From: Paenibacillus cremeus
Lineage (GTDB): Bacteria > Bacillota > Bacilli > Paenibacillales > NBRC-103111
Length of the DNA: 64,000 nt
Reading direction: 5' to 3'
Assembly (NCBI RefSeq): GCF_007786445.1
Contig: NZ_VNJI01000032.1
Coordinates: forward strand, 1-64,000
Shown: positions 59,038-64,000 of the stretch, in pieces
How the letters are laid out: each line of letters begins with the position of its first letter
Position numbering within the stretch: position 1 is the first letter of the stretch
The notes under the pieces: generated by a model
Told to the model about the DNA's origin: nothing
Seen by the model: the letters and a program-made list of their open reading frames with translations, nothing else
Database searches by the model: none
Made by a program: the position numbers and the translations under genes

Positions 59038-61299
59038 ATGCTCGCCAACATTTTTCCCCACAAAAAATACAGCGGGACCTTGTTCTATCGGCTGCTCATC
59101 AGCTTTCTGATCATCATCCTGCTGCTCGTGTCCTTCAATGTGATGACGTTTACCTTTTTCCGCAGTAATATCCGTGATGAGATTATTAAGAACAGCAGTC
59201 TGAATCTGAACGCCACGGTCGTCAATTACGAGAAGCACATTAAGCTAATCAAGAGCATGATGATCGGGAACTACTTTAACAATAAGACCGAAATTTTGAA
59301 GAACGATTCCCTGCCCTTCGACTACTATATTGCCAGCGAGATTCAAAAGGATCTGCAAAATACGCTAACCAACTCGCAGCTCTTTTTGTACAATGTCATT
59401 TACTATTTCCCACGCCAAAACTATGCCCTCGACAAAAGCGGCGCCAGTCCGACCGAAACGATGTTCAACAAATTTTTTCAATCGACGCAGTATACGAAGC
59501 AATTTTGGGAGCAGGAGCTTCAAAAGCCGTTTTCGTTCCACATTTATCCCGCCACGGACTTTATTGAGAAGAACAGCTTTTACACCAATTACCTGGGCCG
59601 ATTTAATCCAATTGTGTTCAAAAGTGCGGCGAACCCGAACTTTGCGATCATTGGCATGCTCGACAGCGCCAAGATGTACACCACGTTCAGCCTAGTGCAG
59701 AAGGATACCTCGTTCTATATTTACGATGAATCAGGCAAGGAAGCGTTCTCCGCAACCAATCTGAACCACCCGGTACAGGTTAGGGCAGGCACGGAAAAGT
59801 CCGGACATTATGTGAGCGGCACGGACTACTATTTTTATCAAAAAGGTCTTGAGACCGGATTCACCTACTTGACGGTCGTTCCATTCGACGCCATCTCGAC
59901 GCAAATTGTCCGTTTGAATGTCATCATGGCGGTGCTGCTCATCGTTTCCATTTTGATTGGAGTCGTAGTTTCGATCTTTTTTGCCGGGAAGTTCCACAAT
60001 CCGCTCTCGGCGATCATTCGATCCATCCAAGAAATGGACAAGAACAAGTCTCCGGCGCTCAGCACCATCCAAGAATTCAATGTAATCAGCCAAAAGCTCC
60101 ACGATTTATTTAGAACGAATGTCGACATTCACAACGATCTGCTGGCCAAAAATTCGCTGCTGCAGCATTACGCCTACATGAACAAAGTGAAAATGATCCA
60201 TACCGACATTCAAGACGCGAAGCTGTCGATGGCCATCGACCGTCCCTTCCAGCTCATCCTGTATCAGGTCATGTACAAGGAGAGTCTGCTGTCCGAGATG
60301 GGAATGGACCCGAACCGGGCCTCGTACTATATCAAGGAATTCATTCATTCCCTCTTTACGCAAACCTACAAGGATTCATTGACGTTCCAGATTGAAAAGG
60401 ATCAAATTCTTACGATTGTGTTTGTCGAAACCGTCGATACGTCCACGACAAAAGAGCTGCTGCATAAGGTCAGAGGCATTTTGGAGCTGGATGCGGGGTA
60501 CTGTGACGTGACGATCGCGGTCAGTCCGGTCAATGCGAATGCCATGGAATTCAACGCCATGTTCGAGCAGGTGGGCCAGCTGCAGAAGTGCCGCAAGCTG
60601 GGCGAAGGCGTCCAAATCATCTATGACAAAACGGAGCTTCCACCGGAAATCTGGTTTTCGCAGTCGGATCTCAAAGAGCTTACCGCCAATTTATCCTCCG
60701 GCAACGAGACAATTACGATTCCGCTAGTGATGAAAACTCTAGAGCACGCCGTGAAGCGGGATGCCTCCCTGTTTCAGATCAACTCCTTATCCAAGGAAAT
60801 TGTGAACCTCATCATCAAAACAATGTATTCGATCAATATTCCAATCTCTTGGCTGGACGACAAGCCGTCACCGGCTGATTCCCTGAAGGATTGCCGCACG
60901 CTGGAGCAGTTTCAGAGCTATTTCAGGGAGTTTCTCACCCAGTCCGCAAGCGTGATCAAGCAAAAGAAGGAAGCAACCGATCACATTACAAGCTTCGTGA
61001 CGACGTATGTGAACGAGCATTTCGGCAGCGATCTGTCGCTGGACGTGCTGGCGGATAAGCTGAACATTACCGGCGCCTATTTATCGACTTATTTCAAGGA
61101 AAAAACGGATATCAACTTCAGCGAGTACGTCAACTCGGTGCGCATGGATAAGGCCACGGAAATGCTTCAAAAAACCGATCTGAAAATCCAGGACGTCGCA
61201 CAGCTCGTAGGCTATTATACCGTTGCATCGTTCAACCGCATGTTCAAGAAGCATACCGGACTCACCCCGAGCGAGTATCGCCGAATGCATTTGGGGTAA
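59038..61299 (+). CDS. Two-TM sensor AraC-family regulator (YesN-like), second copy
   Basis: Membrane sensor-regulator of 753 residues. A membrane segment near residues 18-38 and a second near 285-310 flank an extracytoplasmic domain of about 245 residues. The C-terminus has the double AraC HTH (LSLDVLADKLNITGAYLSTYF, and IQDVAQLVGYYTVASFNRMF). GGGAGG lies seven bases before ATG 59038. It is convergent with the second sugar ABC operon and very probably controls it, unlike the first copy at 1138-3405, which sits inside its operon. Confidence 0.88.
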   Translation: MLANIFPHKKYSGTLFYRLLISFLIIILLLVSFNVMTFTFFRSNIRDEIIKNSSLNLNATVVNYEKHIKLIKSMMIGNYFNNKTEILKNDSLPFDYYIASEIQKDLQNTLTNSQLFLYNVIYYFPRQNYALDKSGASPTETMFNKFFQSTQYTKQFWEQELQKPFSFHIYPATDFIEKNSFYTNYLGRFNPIVFKSAANPNFAIIGMLDSAKMYTTFSLVQKDTSFYIYDESGKEAFSATNLNHPVQVRAGTEKSGHYVSGTDYYFYQKGLETGFTYLTVVPFDAISTQIVRLNVIMAVLLIVSILIGVVVSIFFAGKFHNPLSAIIRSIQEMDKNKSPALSTIQEFNVISQKLHDLFRTNVDIHNDLLAKNSLLQHYAYMNKVKMIHTDIQDAKLSMAIDRPFQLILYQVMYKESLLSEMGMDPNRASYYIKEFIHSLFTQTYKDSLTFQIEKDQILTIVFVETVDTSTTKELLHKVRGILELDAGYCDVTIAVSPVNANAMEFNAMFEQVGQLQKCRKLGEGVQIIYDKTELPPEIWFSQSDLKELTANLSSGNETITIPLVMKTLEHAVKRDASLFQINSLSKEIVNLIIKTMYSINIPISWLDDKPSPADSLKDCRTLEQFQSYFREFLTQSASVIKQKKEATDHITSFVTTYVNEHFGSDLSLDVLADKLNITGAYLSTYFKEKTDINFSEYVNSVRMDKATEMLQKTDLKIQDVAQLVGYYTVASFNRMFKKHTGLTPSEYRRMHLG

Positions 61300-61308
61300 G
61301 CGTGGATC

Positions 61309-61361
61309 AAAAAAAGGACTAATCAAGGGCTGCTAAACTATGACCCCGATTAGTCCTTTTT
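61309..61361. terminator. Bidirectional terminator
   Basis: An A-run with AGGACTAATC (to 61324) pairs with GATTAGTCCT plus T-run (61348-61361). It separates convergent genes ending at 61299 and 61366. Confidence 0.9.
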
Positions 61362-61365
61362 CACC

Positions 61366-62925
61366 TTATTTCTTCGCGGAGCGCTCGTACGCTTTCTTGT
61401 AAATATCCAGCGTCTTGTCAATACCCAGCTTTTTCATTTCATCCACATATTTCGGCCATTCTTCCAAGCTGCGTGTACCCATGATGAACTTGGACAGGTT
61501 CTCGTCGCGCTTCTTCGTGATTACGTCGCCAACCGTCGTCAGCACTTCCGTCTCTTGCGCGTTGAACGCCGGACGAGGCTGCTGCTTGCTGTCATACTTC
61601 GGTGCTTCCTTGTAAGCTACTTGCAGCTCTGGAGAAGACAATGACAGATGGGCATCGTAGTCGAACCAGGCGTACGTACCGTCTGTCGATAAGCCGGTCT
61701 TCTTACGCAGATCGGAGACGTCGGCGAATTTTTCGATAAACGTCTTCTTGCCGCCCTCGTTCTTGAACGTCGTGCCTTCCTTCCCCCAGCTCGTAAGCGT
61801 ACGGCCTTCGTCGCTGTAGAAGAAATCGATGTATTTCAGGACGTCCTTCAGCTTCTTCGAAGTGGAAGATACCATTAAACCGGATTCGACGTATTGAGTG
61901 AAGGCATTTTTCTGAAAGCCGTTCACGCCCGCAGGGGTTGGCATAAACGCCAGGTTATACTCAGGCATCGATTTGCGCAGGGCGGTGTTGAAGAAGTCAA
62001 TCCGGCCGATGTAATCGACGGTGACGAAAGCCCGTTCCGTTGACATCAGGTCCTGCCACTGCTTCGTATCCACAGTCATGAAATCTGGCGGGATCAAGCC
62101 TTCCTTGTAAAATTTATTTAGGTAGGTCACCATCGTCTTGAAATTGTCTTCGGTCGGACCGTATCGCCATTCCTTCTTATCGAAGTCGTAGTAATAGTCC
62201 CATCCGGTGTTGAACGCCGGTGCAAAGTTGCGGAGATACAAAATCGCCGAGTCCGTACCTGCGCGGTAAGCAAACGGATAGCTGTTCGGATATGCCGCTT
62301 TGATCTTCTTCAGCGCCCCGTACAGATCATCCCAGTTTTGCGGTAGCGCAATCCCCAGCTTCTTGAACACATCCTCGCGGTACATCCAGTTCATCCGGTT
62401 CGTTTCGCCGATGCCCTCATTAGGCAAAATGTACATTTTGCCGTCCGCAGCGATCGCATTTTGCGTTTCAGTCGGGTACTTTTCCATCCATTTCTTCAGG
62501 TTCGGCATTTCATTGACGTGCTCCAAAATGTTCACCAGCGCGCCCTGCTGCCCATATTTATCCGCCAGCTTCTTATCCGGCGTATACATGATATCCGGCA
62601 AATTGCCCGAAGCGATCGTGATGCTCAGCGTATCGGCGATATTGCCTGACGGCACCTGCACATCCAGCGTGACACCCGTTTTCTCCTCCAGCATCTTCCA
62701 TACCGGCGCATTCTTGTCATACGGCCAGCTCGGGTGTGAGTTATCCAGCATCGTAAACGTTTGCTTCACCGGTGCTTGAGCCTGTGGTGCCTGCTGCTGC
62801 GTTCCGCTCGGTGTGGAAGCAGGCGCGCTGCCCCCTGCAGGAGCTTGGGTTGCGCCACCCGAGCAGCCTTCCAGAACGGATACGGTCAAGCCGGCAATCA
62901 ACAACATCGACATCCCTTTTTTCAT
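61366..62925 (-). CDS. Sugar ABC solute-binding lipoprotein, second operon
   Basis: Binding protein of 519 residues of the LipO/YtcQ type. The lipobox is VLEGC, followed by a Gly/Ala/Pro/Gln-rich linker. ATG 62925 has AAAAGGAG nine bases upstream; a longer frame to 62976 lacks an RBS. It is the last gene of the operon, 67 bases after the YtcP permease. Ligand unknown; it differs clearly from the first binding protein at 3461-5062, so the two importers probably take different sugars. Confidence 0.9.
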   Translation of the reverse strand: MKKGMSMLLIAGLTVSVLEGCSGGATQAPAGGSAPASTPSGTQQQAPQAQAPVKQTFTMLDNSHPSWPYDKNAPVWKMLEEKTGVTLDVQVPSGNIADTLSITIASGNLPDIMYTPDKKLADKYGQQGALVNILEHVNEMPNLKKWMEKYPTETQNAIAADGKMYILPNEGIGETNRMNWMYREDVFKKLGIALPQNWDDLYGALKKIKAAYPNSYPFAYRAGTDSAILYLRNFAPAFNTGWDYYYDFDKKEWRYGPTEDNFKTMVTYLNKFYKEGLIPPDFMTVDTKQWQDLMSTERAFVTVDYIGRIDFFNTALRKSMPEYNLAFMPTPAGVNGFQKNAFTQYVESGLMVSSTSKKLKDVLKYIDFFYSDEGRTLTSWGKEGTTFKNEGGKKTFIEKFADVSDLRKKTGLSTDGTYAWFDYDAHLSLSSPELQVAYKEAPKYDSKQQPRPAFNAQETEVLTTVGDVITKKRDENLSKFIMGTRSLEEWPKYVDEMKKLGIDKTLDIYKKAYERSAKK

Positions 62926-62992
62926 AGAGCCAGTCTCCTTTTTCTTGTTTCTATATTTAGAAATCATTAAACCCATGGATAAGCGGATTTGA

Positions 62993-63859
62993 TCAGCCTT
63001 TTACGGAACCGATCATAACCCCTTTGACGAAATACTTTTGCAGGAACGGATAGACGAGCAGGATTGGTACGGTAGATACGACGATGGTTGCGAACTTCAA
63101 GGAATCCTCCACCACCAAGTTATCTCCGCCTACACTGGAGACGTTGGCAGAAATGATCTGCCCTTGCAATACGATATTGCGCAGCACCACCTGCAGTGGA
63201 AACAGGTTCTGATCCCGCAGGTACAAGAGTGCCGAGTAGAAATTGTTCCAAATCCCGACGGCGTAGAACAAGCCTATCGTCGCAAGCACGGCCTTCGAGA
63301 GCGGAAGCACAAGCCGGAAGAAAATCCCCAGATCGGTCAGCCCGTCGATTTTGCCGGACTCCTCCAGCTCCTTCGGCATCGCGGAGAAAAAGGTGCGCAT
63401 GACGATTAAGTTCCAGGTGCTGATGGCCGTCGGCACGATCATGGACCAGATGGTATCGATCAGCCCGATCTGCTTGACCACCAGAAAGGTTGGAATCATG
63501 CCCCCGCTGAAAAACATCGTGAACACAATCATCATCGTAAACGTTCGATGCAGCGGCATCTCTTTCTTCGAGATGGCAAACGCCCCCATAGAGGTCAGGA
63601 ACAAGGACAGCACCGTACCCATAACAACGTAGAGAATCGTATTCACATAAGCGCTCGAGATCCGTGGGTCCTTGAGCACGATGTCATACATTTTCAGGTT
63701 AAACCCTTTAGGCCACAGCGTAATCTCACCCTTCAGCACATAGATGTCCTGGCTGAACGATACGGCGATCATGTACAAGAAAGGATACAGCGTGGCGACG
63801 ACCACGACAAGCAGCAAAGCGGTAATGACTAGATCGGCCCATCCCCATTTGGCTTTCAT
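62993..63859 (-). CDS. YtcP-type sugar ABC permease, second operon
   Basis: Permease of 288 residues with six predicted membrane segments. The EAA loop is KIDGLTDLGIFFRLVLPLSK near residue 190, and the C-terminus is FLQKYFVKGVMIGSVKG. ATG 63859 has AGAGGAG about twelve bases upstream, and a GTG at 63892 is an alternative. It follows the LplB partner by 26 bases. Confidence 0.9.
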   Translation of the reverse strand: MKAKWGWADLVITALLLVVVVATLYPFLYMIAVSFSQDIYVLKGEITLWPKGFNLKMYDIVLKDPRISSAYVNTILYVVMGTVLSLFLTSMGAFAISKKEMPLHRTFTMMIVFTMFFSGGMIPTFLVVKQIGLIDTIWSMIVPTAISTWNLIVMRTFFSAMPKELEESGKIDGLTDLGIFFRLVLPLSKAVLATIGLFYAVGIWNNFYSALLYLRDQNLFPLQVVLRNIVLQGQIISANVSSVGGDNLVVEDSLKFATIVVSTVPILLVYPFLQKYFVKGVMIGSVKG

Positions 63860-63885
63860 CGGTGTTCTCTTCTCCTCTCTGCCCG

Positions 63886-64000
63886 CTACCACAAGCTGGT
63901 TTCGCCGAGCCTTCGGCCGACCCAGTTGGCGGAAGTAATGAAGATTAGACTCACGATGCCTGTAAACAGGTCGATCGCCGTCGCGTAGCTGTAGTTTCCT
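63886..64000 (-). CDS. LplB-type sugar ABC permease, C-terminal part (cut by window end)
   Basis: The last 37 codons are present, ending at TAG 63886-63888. They read GNYSYATAIDLFTGIVSLIF and then ITSANWVGRRLGETSLW, matching the last membrane segment and tail of LplB permeases, including the one at 197-1141 (SFATAAGLFQSV, then SKRFTDQALW). The rest lies beyond the window. It should pair with the YtcP gene that follows. Confidence 0.88.
   Translation of the reverse strand, partial: GNYSYATAIDLFTGIVSLIFITSANWVGRRLGETSLW

Overview
The window looks like a chromosomal segment of a Paenibacillus-type Firmicute. Reasons: strong GGAGG-type ribosome binding sites, frequent GTG/TTG starts, repeated LplB/YtcP/lipoprotein sugar ABC modules without their own ATPase, large two-TM AraC sensor-regulators of the YesN kind, CcpA-like sites in front of carbohydrate genes, and a heterocycloanthracin/sonorensin-type TOMM bacteriocin cluster. 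No rRNA, tRNA, CRISPR array or insertion sequence was seen.

Layout. 0-6 kb: a minus-strand sugar-uptake operon (YtcP permease, solute-binding lipoprotein, AraC sensor, LplB permease). 6-10 kb: a soluble chemoreceptor, an ArsP/YraQ-type permease, a serine beta-lactamase-like hydrolase and a MarR regulator. 10-19.6 kb: a 35-residue membrane peptide, an MFS/PIG-L deacetylase/esterase operon, a VanX-like dipeptidase overlapping exonuclease III, a sugar-type oxidoreductase/epimerase pair, and an MFS exporter. 19.7-23.1 kb: a TetR regulator and a rifampin-phosphotransferase-like enzyme, which with the downstream MFS exporter look like a resistance operon under a clear promoter and dyad operator. 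23.1-29.3 kb: an amino-sugar-acid operon (amidohydrolase, DgaE-like ammonia lyase, DgaF-like aldolase, PfkB kinase, GntR, GntP) behind a promoter flanked by two copies of one palindrome.

29-33.9 kb holds an NmrA-like protein, a DinB-like protein, a secreted heparinase II/III-like lyase and a Tyr/His/Pro-rich small protein. 33.9-40 kb is the bacteriocin cluster: an 87-residue precursor with 15 cysteines, a ThiF-like maturation protein, a YcaO cyclodehydratase and a SagB dehydrogenase. It carries two intercistronic hairpin structures, one of them a tandem 43-bp duplication. 40-56 kb is mainly carbohydrate metabolism: an orphan sugar-binding lipoprotein with a LacI regulator (probable CTG start), a secreted GH13 amylase, a GH105 hydrolase with AraC regulator, a large secreted protein of unknown family, and an ArsR-type regulator beside an uncharacterised all-helical-plus-beta protein. 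An HAM1-like pyrophosphatase, a DUF421 protein and another MFS exporter lie between them.

56.4-58.3 kb contains a decaying metallophosphoesterase gene with a stop, two frame changes and a lost motif, followed by a Uma2 protein. 59-64 kb holds a second YesN-like sensor-regulator convergent with a second sugar ABC operon cut by the window end. A 51-54-bp GC-rich repeat occurs six times in tandem at 43.5-43.8 kb, and related units lie at 30.5 kb.
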